NCBI GenBank assembly: GCA_963744735.1
Contig: CAVUVH010000034.1
Coordinates: 186,001 to 250,000, forward strand
From: RPQJ01 sp963744735
GTDB taxonomy: Bacteria; Pseudomonadota; Gammaproteobacteria; Steroidobacterales; Steroidobacteraceae
Length of the DNA stretch: 64,000 nt
Reading direction: 5' to 3'
Each line of letters opens with the position of its first letter. The first letter of the stretch is position 1. Below, piece after piece: positions 1 to 9,570 of this stretch. A model generated the notes under the pieces. That model was not told the DNA's origin, did not search any database, and saw only the letters and a list, made by a program, of their open reading frames with translations. The position numbers and the translations under genes are program-made.

Positions 1-838
1 CGCTGACACCGAACCCGATCATCCAGCGCGCGCCGCGCGCCGCATACCGGCCGAGCGCCCAGTTGCCCAGCACATACCCGATCGCGATGAACGGGTAATA
101 CAGGCCGTATTCCGTGGCCGGCCGGCCCATGGCGGTGACCATCACGTACGGCGCCAGCGAGATGAACACGACGAACATGGAGTACGCAGCCGAGGACTGC
201 AGCACGCAGCTCAGGAATTGCGGCTCGCGCAGCAGCGTGCCGGCGACACGCGCCATCTCCGGCACGTCGGGCGGCGTGGTGTGCGCAGGCCGGGTCTCCG
301 GCAGGTATCGCCACACCAGCCAGGCCACCGCGACGGCCATCGCCAGCTGCGCGATGAACACCGAGCGCCAGCCGAAGCCGTCGGTCAGGAAGCCGCCGAT
401 CACCGGCGCCGAAGCGCTGGAAATCACGGCGAAAATCGCGAGCTGCGCCAGCATGCGCGCCATCTGGCCGGGGTACAGGTCGCTGACGATCGTGCGCGAG
501 ACGGCGATGCCGGTGGCGGTGCCGAAGGCCAGCACCGCGCGCCCGGCCACCAGCCAGCCCAGGCTGGTCGCGAACAGGCAGGCGACGGCGCCGGCGGCCA
601 TCAGCCCGACGCCGGCGAACAGCGCGTTGCGGCGGCCGTAGCGGTCGGCAAACGGGCCCCAGACCAGCATGCCGATGGCGAACGTCAGCAGTGCGACCGA
701 GAACGTGGTCTGCGCCTCGGCGATGCTCGCGCCGAAGTACTGCTGCACCGCCGGCAGCGCCGGTATGTAGATGTTGGTGGCGACCGATCCGATCGTGACG
801 ACGAACGCGAGCAGGTAGATCAGCGAGCGCTGGTTCAA
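1..838 (-). CDS. Bcr/CflA-family drug efflux MFS transporter (3' end outside window)
   Basis: The minus strand reads open from about 838 to the window edge. It gives a hydrophobic protein with a first helix near residues 5-22, then NIYIPALP, the A-loop motif FADRYGRRNALF between helices 2 and 3, and a helix-5 stretch APVIGGFL. That order is typical of the Bcr/CflA subfamily of 12-helix proton-coupled exporters in the inner membrane. About 279 codons are present, so roughly the last third is missing. The proposed TTG start overlaps the TGA stop of gabD by two bases, which suggests translational coupling. No ATG or GTG lies nearby, so the start is uncertain. The substrate cannot be told from sequence. 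Confidence 0.8.
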   Translation of the reverse strand, partial: MNQRSLIYLLAFVVTIGSVATNIYIPALPAVQQYFGASIAEAQTTFSVALLTFAIGMLVWGPFADRYGRRNALFAGVGLMAAGAVACLFATSLGWLVAGRAVLAFGTATGIAVSRTIVSDLYPGQMARMLAQLAIFAVISSASAPVIGGFLTDGFGWRSVFIAQLAMAVAVAWLVWRYLPETRPAHTTPPDVPEMARVAGTLLREPQFLSCVLQSSAAYSMFVVFISLAPYVMVTAMGRPATEYGLYYPFIAIGYVLGNWALGRYAARGARWMIGFGVS

Positions 839-2296
839 GCCTCGATGCCGCCGATGCAGAGGTACTTCAGCTCGGTGTAATCGAGGATGCCGTACTTCGA
901 GCCTTCGCGGCCGAAGCCGGATTCCTTGACCCCGCCGAACGGCGCGACCTCGGTCGAGATGATGCCGGTGTTGAGGCCGACGATGCCGTACTCCAGCGCC
1001 TCGGCGACCCGCAGCGAGCGCGCGAGGTCGCGGGTGTAGAAGTACGAGGCCAGGCCGAACTCGGTGTCGTTGGCCATCTGGATCGCCTGCCGCTCGTCCT
1101 TGAAGGAGAAGATCGGCGCCACGGGCCCGAAGGTTTCCTCGCGCGCGACCAGCATGTCCGGCGTGATGTGCGTCAGGATCGTCGGCTCGAAGAAGGTGCC
1201 GCCGAGCGCGTGCCGCTTGCCGCCGAGCGCGACCTTGCCGCCCCTGGCGAGCGCGTCGGCCACGTGTTCTTCCACCTTGGCGACCGCCTTGTCGTCGATC
1301 AGCGGGCCCTGCTCGGTGGCGCCGGCGAGACCGTCGCCCACCCGCAGCTTCTGCACCGCCGCGACCAGCTTCGCGACGAACGCGTCGTACACGCCTTCCT
1401 GCACCAGCAGCCGGTTGGCGCACACGCAGGTCTGGCCGGTGTTGCGGTACTTGCTGGCGATCGCGCCCTGCACGGCCGCGTCCAGGTCGGCGTCGTCGAA
1501 GACGATGAACGGCGCGTTGCCGCCGAGCTCGAGCGACAGCTTCTTCAGCGTGCCCGCGCACTGCTCCATCAGCTTCTTGCCGATCTGCGTCGAGCCGGTG
1601 AAGGTGACCTTGCGCACGATCGGGTTCGAGGTCATCTCGGCCCCGATGGCCGTGGCCTGGCCCGTGATGACGCTGAACACGCCCTTGGGGATGCCCGCGC
1701 GATGCGCGAGTTCGGCCATGGCCAGCGCGGAGTAGGGCGTCTGCATCGCCGGCTTGCAGACGAAGGTGCAGCCGGCGGCGAGCGCAGGGCCCGCCTTGCG
1801 CGTGATCATCGCCGCCGGGAAGTTCCACGGCGTGATCGCCGCAACCACGCCGACCGGCTGGCGCAGCACGAAGATGCGCTTGTCCGGCTGGTGCCCCGGG
1901 ATCACGTCGCCATAGACGCGCTTGCCTTCCTCCGCGAACCACTCGATGAAGGACGCGGCGTAGACGATCTCGCCCTTCGCCTCGGCCAGCGGCTTGCCCT
2001 GCTCGGCGGTCATCAGGACGGCGAGATCGTCCGCGTTGGCGAGCATCAGGTCGTGCCAGCGGCGCAGCAGCGTGGCGCGGTCCTTGGCCGTGCGGGCAGC
2101 CCAGGCCGGAAAAGCGGCGGCGGCGGCGGCGATGGCCGCGCGCGTCTCGTCGGTCCCCATCGAAGGCACGGTGCCGAGCACGGCGCCCGTCGCCGGGTTG
2201 GTCACGGCGGCCGTGCGGCCGCTGCTGCGCGTCGAGCCACTCGCCGTCGATGTAGCACTGCTGGCGCAGCAGGGTGGGGTCCTTCAGGTTCAGCAT
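835..2296 (-). CDS. gabD: Succinate-semialdehyde dehydrogenase (NAD(P)+), frameshifted near the N-terminus
   Basis: Aldehyde dehydrogenase of about 487 residues that oxidises succinate semialdehyde to succinate at the end of GABA catabolism. Visible are the Asn loop (TPWNFPAA), the cofactor motif FTGSTQIGKK, the general-base motif LELGGNAPFIV and the catalytic Cys in NTGQTCVCANR. The ending GREGSKYGILDYTELKYL is GabD-like. The ATG at 2296 begins MLNLKDPTLL, as in orthologues. About 26 codons later, near 2217, the frame is lost and resumes as SSGRTAAVTNPATG, one extra base explaining the shift. An ATG at 2299 is an alternative start. It lies downstream of a dienelactone hydrolase on the same strand and overlaps the efflux gene. 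Confidence 0.9.
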
Positions 2297-2316
2297 CATG
2301 AATCTCTCTGTTTTCT

Positions 2317-2353
2317 CCCTCTCCCATGCAATGGGAGAGGGCTGGGGTGAGGG
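2317..2353. repeat. REP-like palindrome with GTGAGGG tail (copy 1)
   Basis: A perfect 11-bp inverted repeat (CCCTCTCCCAT, 3-base loop, ATGGGAGAGGG) is followed by GGGGTGAGGG. It sits between the stop of the dienelactone hydrolase and the start of gabD. Three relatives occur at 11472-11525, 16396-16421 and 49442-49474, all at gene 3' ends. It may act as a processing or termination structure between the two minus-strand genes. There is no long T run. Confidence 0.65.
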
Positions 2354-2356
2354 TGC

Positions 2357-3019
2357 TCAGCCCACGTGCTGCGCGAGGAACTCACGCACGCGCGCAAAGG
2401 CCGCGTGCGCTGCCGCGGCGTCGAAACTCGCGCGGTCCATGCAGTTGAACCCGTGCCCCGCGGCGTAGGTGTGGTATTCGCCTTGCGGGAAGGCCGCCTT
2501 GATACGTGCCACGTCGCCCAGTGGAATGTGCGTGTCGTGTTCGCCGAAATGAAACTGCATGGGGCAGCGCGGCGTGGGTTCCAGCACCTGCGGAATGCCG
2601 CCGCCGTAGTACACGACACCGGCGGCCATGTTGGTGCGGCTGCCCGCGAGATAGACGACGCGGCCGCCCCAGCAGAACCCGACCATGCCGACCGCACCCG
2701 CGTGCGAAACGGCGTCGATCGTGGCGGTGAGGTCCGCCATGAGGCCGTCCAGGTCGCAGGCCTGCGCCAGCGCAAGACCCTGCGCGATGCCGGCCTCGTC
2801 GTACGGCAGGTTGACGCCGCGCTGCCGCCGGTCGAACAGCGCCGGGGCGATCGCCAGGTAGCCAGCCGCGGCGTACTGGTCCGCCACGCGCTCGATGTGC
2901 CCGGTGACGCCGAAGATCTCCTGCACCACGACGATGCCGCCCCTGGCGGCGCCCTCGGGCCTGGCGACATAGGCAGCGAAGGTGTGGCCATCCGCTGCCC
3001 GCAATTGCAGTTGACTCAT
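2357..3019 (-). CDS. Dienelactone hydrolase family protein
   Basis: Cytosolic alpha/beta hydrolase of 220 residues. The nucleophile motif GFCWGG carries Cys at about 116, as in chlorocatechol-pathway dienelactone hydrolases. The early QEIFG motif carries the activating Glu, Asp is expected in the FGEHDTHIP region, and the catalytic His in AAGHGFNC. The substrate may be a dienelactone or another carboxyl ester, as many family members have no assigned role. The start MSQLQLRAADG is chosen because it begins at the conserved N-terminus. Longer in-frame starts would run into the divergent thiolase. It lies upstream of gabD on the same strand. Confidence 0.85.
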   Translation of the reverse strand: MSQLQLRAADGHTFAAYVARPEGAARGGIVVVQEIFGVTGHIERVADQYAAAGYLAIAPALFDRRQRGVNLPYDEAGIAQGLALAQACDLDGLMADLTATIDAVSHAGAVGMVGFCWGGRVVYLAGSRTNMAAGVVYYGGGIPQVLEPTPRCPMQFHFGEHDTHIPLGDVARIKAAFPQGEYHTYAAGHGFNCMDRASFDAAAAHAAFARVREFLAQHVG

Positions 3020-3158
3020 GATGCTTACCGCGCCGTGGTGGCGGCTTGCCTGTGCTGGAAGGGGGTGTCCAAGGATAGCAGGGACGCCCCCGGACGTGAG
3101 GATCGGGCGGGTTCCGGGTAGGCTGCGCAACATCCTTTCGCGATTCCAGGAGCGCGCC

Positions 3159-4442
3159 ATGCTCATCGGCCAGACCCCCCGCCGCGTCGCCATCGTCGGC
3201 GGCGCCAGGATTCCCTTTGCGCGTGCCATGGGCGCCTACGCGGAGGCCAGCAACCAGCAGATGCTGACGGCCGCGCTGCAGGCCCTGGTGGACAAGTACC
3301 GGCTTGCCGGCACGCAGCTGGGCGACGTCGGCGCCGGAGCCGTGCTGAAGAGCCCGCGCGACTTCAACCTGGCGCGTGAATCGGTGCTCGGCACGACCCT
3401 CGACGCGCGCACCCCGGCGTTCGACCTGCAGCGCGCCTGCGGCACCAGCCTCGAGACGGCGATCCTGCTCGGACTCAAGATCGCGGCCGGACAGATCGAC
3501 AGCGGCATCGCGGCAGGCGTCGACACCGCCAGCGATGCGCCGATCGGCATCAACGAGAACCTGCGGCGCATCCTGCTGCGCAGCGCGCGCGGCCGCTCGC
3601 TCGGCCAGCGCCTGTCGCCGTGGGCTGCGCTGCGCCCCTGGCACTGGCGGCCGAGCTTCCCCGCCGTGGCCGAACCCCGCACCGGGCTCAACATGGGCCA
3701 GAGTTGCGAACTGATGGCGCAGCGCTGGGGCGTCCGTCGTGAAGCGCAGGACGCGCTTGCCTATGCCAGCCACCAGCGCGCCGCCGCGGCCTATGCGGCG
3801 GGGTTTTTCGACGACCTGGTGTTTCCGTACCGCGGCCTCGAGCGCGACAACAACCTGCGTGCGGACACCTCGCTCGAGAAGCTCGCCTCGCTCAAGCCCG
3901 CGTTTCCGGTCGATGGCAGCGCGACACTCACCGCCGGCAACTCGACGCCGATGACCGACGGCGCGGCCGCCGTGCTGCTGGCGAGCGAGGACTGGGCCCG
4001 CGCACGCGGTTTGCCGATCCAGGCTTACCTGACCTTCGGCAAGGTCGCCGCGGTCGACTTCCTGCAGGACGAAGGCCTGCTGATGGCGCCGGCGTACGCG
4101 GTGCCACGCATGCTCGCCGACGCCGGCCTGTCGCTGCAGGATTTCGACTTCTACGAGATCCACGAAGCCTTCGCCGCGCAGGTGCTGTGCACGCTGGCGG
4201 CCTGGGAATCGGCCGAGTTCTGCCGCGACCGGCTCGGGCTCGAGCGGCCGCTCGGCGCGATCGATCGCGCGCGGCTGAACGTCAACGGCAGCAGCCTGGC
4301 CGTGGGCCATCCGTTTGCCGCCACCGGTGCGCGCATCGTGGCGACGCTCGCCAAGCTGATCGACCAGCGCGGCGGCGGCCGCGGCCTGATCTCGATCTGC
4401 ACCGCCGGCGGCATGGGCGTCACGGCGATCATCGAACGCTAG
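3159..4442 (+). CDS. Acetyl-CoA C-acyltransferase (thiolase, FadI-like)
   Basis: Thiolase of 427 residues that cleaves or forms 3-ketoacyl-CoA. The acyl-accepting Cys is in QRACGTSLET, about residue 90. The catalytic His lies in EIHEAFAAQ, the GHPFAATGAR loop is present, and the second active Cys is in ISICTAGGMGVT. Length and the NMGQSCELMAQRWGV segment resemble FadI, the anaerobic or trifunctional-complex thiolase, but no FadJ partner is adjacent. The ATG at 3159 has AGGAG at 3148-3152 as ribosome-binding site. It is divergent from the dienelactone hydrolase. It might supply acetoacetyl-CoA for PHA synthesis, but phaC is far away, so that link is only a possibility. Confidence 0.88.
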   Translation: MLIGQTPRRVAIVGGARIPFARAMGAYAEASNQQMLTAALQALVDKYRLAGTQLGDVGAGAVLKSPRDFNLARESVLGTTLDARTPAFDLQRACGTSLETAILLGLKIAAGQIDSGIAAGVDTASDAPIGINENLRRILLRSARGRSLGQRLSPWAALRPWHWRPSFPAVAEPRTGLNMGQSCELMAQRWGVRREAQDALAYASHQRAAAAYAAGFFDDLVFPYRGLERDNNLRADTSLEKLASLKPAFPVDGSATLTAGNSTPMTDGAAAVLLASEDWARARGLPIQAYLTFGKVAAVDFLQDEGLLMAPAYAVPRMLADAGLSLQDFDFYEIHEAFAAQVLCTLAAWESAEFCRDRLGLERPLGAIDRARLNVNGSSLAVGHPFAATGARIVATLAKLIDQRGGGRGLISICTAGGMGVTAIIER

Positions 4443-4484
4443 GCTCTATAATCCCGGGATCGCCATTCGGCCAGGAACTCCACG

Positions 4485-6315
4485 ATGTCGCTTCGCACCA
4501 CCACCGCGCTTCTCTGTATCGCCATTTCGATCGCTCTGCAGGGATGCGCCACGGCGCCTTCGGCACCGGTGGAAGCGCAAACGCCCGGCGTGCAATCAGC
4601 GGCGCCGGCCACCGACACGAAGCAGCAACTCGACGCGCTCTTCGAAAACTATTTCGAGGACAACCTGCGCGCCAGTCCGATCCTCGCGACCTTCATTGGC
4701 GACAACCGCTACAACGACCAGCTGCCCAACTTCCTCGGCCCCCAGTACCGGGCCGACGCGCAGGCGCTCAACCAGAAGTACCTCGCGGCGATCCGGGCGA
4801 TCGATCCCGCCGGCCTGACGCAGGCCCAGCGGATTTCCTACGACATGTTCCTGTACGAGCGCGAGCGCGAGCAGCGCTCGGAGCAGTATCCGTTCCACCT
4901 GCTGCCGCTCAACCAGACGGGCAGCCTGCTGACGCTGATGCAGTCCCTCGGCTCCGGCACCAACGCGCAGCCCTTTGCCACGGTGCAGGACTACGAGAAC
5001 TGGCTGCGCCGGCTCGACGGCCTGGTGGTGTGGATGGACCAGGCGATCGTCAACATGCGCGAGGGCATGGCGCAGGGCGTGGTGCAGCCGCGGCCCGTCA
5101 TGGAAAAGGTGCTGGTGCAGCTCCAGGCCATGGACGTGGCCGATGCAAAGTCCAGTGTCTATTTCGGTCCGGTGAAGAACTTCCCGGAGTCCTTCTCCGC
5201 CGCGGATCGCGCGCGGCTCACGGCCGAGTTCACCCGCACGCTCGAGCAGTCGGTGCTGCCCGCGTATCGGCGGCTGCGCGATTTCGTGCGCGACGAATAC
5301 CTGCCAAAGACGCGCAGCACGGTCGCGTGGACGGCGTTGCCCGACGGAGCGGCGTGGTATTCGTATTTCGTGCAGGAGCACACGACCACGCAGATGACCG
5401 CGGACGAGATTCACCAGCTCGGCCTCAGCGAGGTCAAGCGCATCCTGGGCGAGATGGACCAGGTGCGGCAGCAGGTGGGCTTCAAGGGCGACCTGCCGGC
5501 GTTCTTCAATCTACCTCAAGACCGATCCGAGGTTCTACTACACCAACGGTGCCGACCTGCTGCGTGACTATGGCACGCTCAAGACCCGCATCGACGCGGC
5601 GCTGCCGCGGTTGTTCTCGGTGTTTCCGAAGGCCGATTACGAAGTGCGCGAGGTCGAGGCCTTCCGCGCGGCCTCCGCGGCCGGCGGTTCGTACCAGGGC
5701 CCGTCGGCGGACGGCTCGCGCCCCGGCATCTTCTACGTCAACACCTACGACCTGAAGGCACAGCCGAAATTCGGCATGGAAACGCTTTCGCTGCACGAGG
5801 CGGCGCCCGGTCATCACTTCCAGGTGTCGATCCAGCAGGAGCTGACCGGCATCCCGAAGTTCCGCCGCTTCGGCGGCGATTACACCGCCTATGTCGAAGG
5901 CTGGGCGCTGTATGCCGAATCGCTCGGCAAGGAACTCGGCATGTTCACCGACCCGTACCAGTGGTTTGGCCGGCTCAATGACGAGCAGCTGCGCGCGATG
6001 CGGCTGGTCGTCGACACCGGGCTGCACGCCAAGGGCTGGACGCGCGAGCAGGCGATCCGCTACATGCTCGACAACTCGACGCTGGCCGAGAGCGACGTCG
6101 TCTCCGAGGTGGAGCGCTACATCGCCTGGCCCGGCCAGGCGCTGGGCTACAAGATCGGCGACCTGCGCATCCAGCAGCTGCGGCGCGAGGCCGAAGCGGC
6201 GCTCGGGCCGAAGTTCGACGTGCGCGACTTCCATCGCGAGGTGCTGAGCGACGGCGCGGTGCCGATGGACGTGCTCGAGGCCAAGGTCGAGCGCTGGGTC
6301 GACGCGCGCCGCTGA
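4485..6315 (+). CDS. DUF885 family lipoprotein, probable zinc metallopeptidase, one frameshift
   Basis: Begins with a lipoprotein signal peptide (MSLRTTTALLC through LQGCATA), which places it in the cell envelope. The rest is a DUF885 protein of about 609 residues. The family is predicted to be metal-dependent peptidases with the motif HExxPGHH, seen here as LHEAAPGHHF. A downstream Glu is supplied by VEGWALYAE. The frame breaks near 5513, where AFFN should run directly into YLKTDPRFYY. One surplus base accounts for it. The stop codon is followed at once by the ATG of a paralogue, so the two probably form an operon. The substrate is unknown. Confidence 0.82.
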
Positions 6316-8166
6316 TGCCAGCTCCGGCGCGGCGAAGAATCGGCGGCGGCCTGGCCGTGCTGGCCAGCCTGCTGCCGCTGGCCGGCTGCGAGTTCCCGCC
6401 GGACGCGCCGCCGCGCGCGGAGGACCAGCCATCGCCGCTGTCGGCGCCGCTGCGGGCGGCCAATGCCGACACGGCCCGGCTGTATCGCGTGGTCGAGACC
6501 TATTTCGACCAGTACCTGGCGCTGAATCCGGTCTTCGCGACGGAACTCGGCGACCATCGCTTCGACGACCGCTTTGGCGACTACGCCAGCCTGAGCTGGA
6601 TGGCGGATTCGCTCGGCATCGAGCAGGAAGCACTCGAGCGGCTGCAGGCAGTGGATGCGAAGCAGCTGACAGGCGAAGACCTCGTCACCTACGAGGCGTT
6701 CCGCCGCCAGCGCGAACTCAACATCGGCGGTTACCGCTTCCCGAGCGAGCTGCTGGTGATCGACCAGGTCGGCAGCTGGCCGGTCAGCTTCGCACTGCTG
6801 GGATCGGGCCAGGGCGCGCATCCGTTCCGCACGACGCGCGACTACGACAACTTCCTGCTGCGCATGGACGGCTTCGTCGCCTGGGTGGACCAGGCGATCA
6901 ACAACCTGCGGGCCGGCGTCGACAAGGGCGTGGTGCTGCCGAAGGTGGTCGTGCAGAAGACGCTGCCGCAACTCGAGGCCTTCGGCCGGCTGGAAGACCC
7001 GCGGCAATCCTCGTTCTGGCAGCCGCTGCTGAATTTTCCGCCCGGCCCGACGGTGTCCGAGCGACGGCGCCTGCTGCGCGTGTACGACGAGAAACTGCGC
7101 ACCCGGGTGTTTCCGGCATACCGGCGCCTGCACGATTACCTGGCGACCGAGTACCTGCCCAGGGCGCGCGACACCGTCGGCTGGTCGGAACTGCCGAGCG
7201 GCGATCTCTGGTACGCGCAGCGGGTGCGACAGCAGACGACGCTCGACCTGGCGCCGGATGCCGTGCACGACCTGGGCCTGCGCGAGGTGGCGCGGCTGCA
7301 GGCCGAACTTGCGCGGTTGCAGCCGGCGCTGGGCGTGGCGGGCGACCTGCCCGCGCTGCTCGAAACCCTGCGCAGTGATCCGCGCTTCCAGTTTGCGAGT
7401 GCAGCGGACCTGCTGCGGGCCTGCGACCGGCTGCGGCCAAGGGTCGAGGCGAACCTGGCGCGCCTGTTTGCGCGCAAGCCACGGGCGATCCCGGGCACGC
7501 GTGCAGTGGAGGACTTTCGTGCCGCGGCAGCGACGGCCGCTTCTTACCAGCCACCCAGTGTCGACGGCGCGCGGCCGGGCGTGGTCTACCTGAACACCTT
7601 CGACCTGCCCGTCGCGTCGCAGCCATGCGATGGACGCGCTCTGCCTGCGCGAGGACATGCCGGGGAACCACTACCGGATTGCGCTGGCGCAGCAGACGCC
7701 ACAGTTGCCGCGCTTCCGGCGCTTCGGCCGCGATGCCGGATACAGCGACGGCTGGTCGCTGTATGCCGCGACGCTGGGCAGCGAACTCGGCGTCGTCACG
7801 GACCCGGTGGCGCAGGCGGGCGCGCTGGCCGCGGAACTGGCGCAGGCCGCGCTGCTGGTGGTCGACACCGGCGTGCACGCGCGACGCTGGGAGCGCAGCC
7901 GCGCCATCGACTACCTGCGCGCCCATAGCGCGCTCGGCGAGGCGGACATCAGTGCCGAGGTGGACCGCGTGATCGCGCGGCCGGCCGAGGTGCTGGGCTA
8001 CAAGGTGGGGCAGCTCAGGATTGCGGAACTGCGCCAGCGCACGCAGCAGCGACTGGGCGAGCGCTTCGATGCGCGCGAGTTTCACGGGCAGGTCGTGGGC
8101 GGCGGGTCACTGCCGCTGCCGGTGCTGGAGGCGAAGATCGAGCGCTGGCTCGCGGCGCGTCAGTAG
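6315..8166 (+). CDS. DUF885 family lipoprotein paralogue with degenerate metal site, one frameshift
   Basis: Tandem paralogue of the preceding gene, about 617 residues. It has its own lipobox (LLPLAGCEF) and matches it along the whole length, including FRRFG, LVVDTG and LGYK. The predicted zinc motif is not kept: HEAAPGHH of the neighbour corresponds to REDMPGNH here, and VEGWALYAE corresponds to YSDGWSLYAA. Three presumed ligands are therefore changed, and it may be a non-catalytic partner or pseudoenzyme. A frameshift near 7620 (FDLPVAS then SHAMDALCL) is repaired by removing one base. The end overlaps the convergent DUF2845 gene by seven bases. Confidence 0.8.
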
Positions 8167-8522
8167 CCGTAGCCGTCGGTGGTTATTTCTTCGAGTTCGT
8201 CGCCGACGAACCGCAGCTTGCGCAGCAACTTGCTCGAGCCCTGGTTGTAGGTCCAGATCTCGACCGGCATCTCGACGACGCCCGGGCCGTGGTACTCGTA
8301 GCGGCTGATGCCATAGCCGTATTCATAACGCGGCGCGCGACGGATCACGCCCTGGAAAGTGACGTCGGACGGCTCGCCGCACAGGGTGCGGACCTTGTCC
8401 TTGCCGTCGCCCGTGGAGATCAGCCGGCTGCCACAGCGCATGGAGTCGTCGGCGAGGGCTGGCGAGATTCCGAGCAGTCCAAGAAGCGATGCCGCGAGGA
8501 CGCGGGTGGTCAATGCTGTCAT
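8160..8522 (-). CDS. DUF2845 secreted protein
   Basis: Small protein of 120 residues with a cleavable signal peptide (hydrophobic segment to about 22, ending SPALA). The mature part contains RCGSRLIS, GDGKDKVRTLCGEPS, an aromatic RYEYGYG segment and VEIWTYNQGSSKLLRKLRF, which match the DUF2845 family of exported proteins of unknown function. Two Cys in the mature part could form a disulfide. It is convergent with the DUF885 pair and overlaps its 3' end slightly. Confidence 0.8.
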   Translation of the reverse strand: MTALTTRVLAASLLGLLGISPALADDSMRCGSRLISTGDGKDKVRTLCGEPSDVTFQGVIRRAPRYEYGYGISRYEYHGPGVVEMPVEIWTYNQGSSKLLRKLRFVGDELEEITTDGYGY

Positions 8523-8626
8523 GACGGAAGGATAGCGCGCGCTGGGTATGGGCTCTCGCCTTGCGTCCGGCTTTCTGGGTTATGTAAAACCGAACAGCAG
8601 AAGCGTAGTGTCAAATAGTCCGACAC

Positions 8627-8659
8627 AAAAAAAGGTCCTGCGGGTGACCCCGCAGGACC
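8627..8659 (-). terminator. Rho-independent terminator of the PEP-CTERM gene
   Basis: The minus strand shows a perfect 11-bp GC-rich stem (GGTCCTGCGGG with CCCGCAGGACC) and a 4-base loop, followed by seven T. It lies about 30 bases after the PEP-CTERM stop codon. On the plus strand the same hairpin is followed only by TTTGT, so the strong direction is minus. Confidence 0.88.
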
Positions 8660-8690
8660 TTTGTAGCGAGAGAACCCTAAATCTGTCGGG

Positions 8691-9288
8691 TCAAGCCGCG
8701 CGGCGTCGCGCCACACCCAGGCCCAGCAGGCCAAGGCCGAGGAGCGCAAGTGTCGCAGGCTCCGGCACTTCGGTGCTCGCCCTTGCCGCTACCCCACAGC
8801 TTGACGTTGGACAGGCCTCCGCCGTTCAGGTTGGCAGCCTGGGTACCGCTCCAGGTGCCGGACGTCGCGCCCTGCTCGATCTGGAACAGCGCGCCCGAGT
8901 CGGTGCCGTCGCGGCCGCCGCCGACGTGGAACGTGATGAAGGCGTTCGCATATTGCTGCCAGAACGCGGGGTCGATCGCCCAGGTGCCAGACTTCGGCAG
9001 CGCGCCCCAACCACCCGTGACGGTCACCGTCAGGAAGCCGTTGGTCCCGGCGGCCAACAGCTCACCCTCGTTCGTGTAGTCGCTGTAGGAACCACCGAAG
9101 GCATCCGCGAGATCGCTGGAGTTCTGGTTGTTCTGCGGGTTGCCATCGATCGTGGCGCAATCCGTAGCGTCTGCGACCGTCCAGACGCGGGAAGTGCCGC
9201 ATGAAATGGACGCGGCCGAGGCGCTGCCGGCGAATGCCATCAGGCCCAGGCCTACGATGGCGACCAGTTTAGTAATTCTGAGATTCAT
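8691..9288 (-). CDS. PEP-CTERM sorting-domain exported protein, frameshifted before the sorting signal
   Basis: Exported protein of about 198 residues with a signal peptide (hydrophobic core IVGLGLMAFAGSASA). The mature region is rich in Asn, Ser and Gly, with TVTGGWGALP and TFHVGGGRDGTDSGALF. In the reading frame one base away, the minus strand encodes VPEPATLALLGLG, a hydrophobic stretch and ARRRAA before the stop. That is a textbook PEP-CTERM signal recognised by exosortase. A frameshift near 8773 separates the two halves, and one extra base explains it. The start is ATG with GGAAG upstream. It is preceded by a sigma-54-type promoter and followed by a strong terminator, so it is a single-gene unit. 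No exosortase gene is in the window. Confidence 0.85.
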
Positions 9289-9357
9289 GTTTCTTCCCTG
9301 CTGTGCTGTAAGGGGCAAATTTGGATTCAATCACAAGTATGTCTGCGACAAGGAGTA

Positions 9358-9373
9358 AGCAGGTTCCGTGCCA
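9358..9373 (-). promoter_or_regulatory. Sigma-54 (-24/-12) promoter for the PEP-CTERM gene
   Basis: The minus strand reads TGGCACGGAACCTGCT. It matches the RpoN consensus TGGCACG-N4-TTGCW at all but one specified position, with correct spacing between the GG and GC elements. Transcription would start near 9346, leaving a leader of about 58 bases before the ATG at 9288. An 8-bp inverted pair, TATGTCTG (9338-9345) and CAGACATA (9372-9379), brackets the promoter. Confidence 0.75.
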
Positions 9374-9570
9374 GACATAACCCATTGAATTAAATATAAA
9401 AAAATCCATCATGGTTGGAGATCGACCGCCGAATGCATACTTTTCCGACAGCCTTTTCGACGCGCAATTCGGGGTCGAGGAAGGCTCCAGTCCGGCATGC
9501 GAAGGCCGCGCAAGAACGTTGATCCGTTCTGCTACCCTTCCGAGCCCGACTACGGCGGCCCAGTCGCGCC

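Noticed and set aside
3376..3714. Alternative-frame small open frames within thiolase, PhaC and others
   Set aside because: Arg/Ser/Ala-rich shadows with no start signals, inside genes with intact catalytic motifs.
2382..4310. Long minus-strand open frame across the thiolase and dienelactone hydrolase
   Set aside because: It spans two well-supported genes in other frames and has no recognisable domain.
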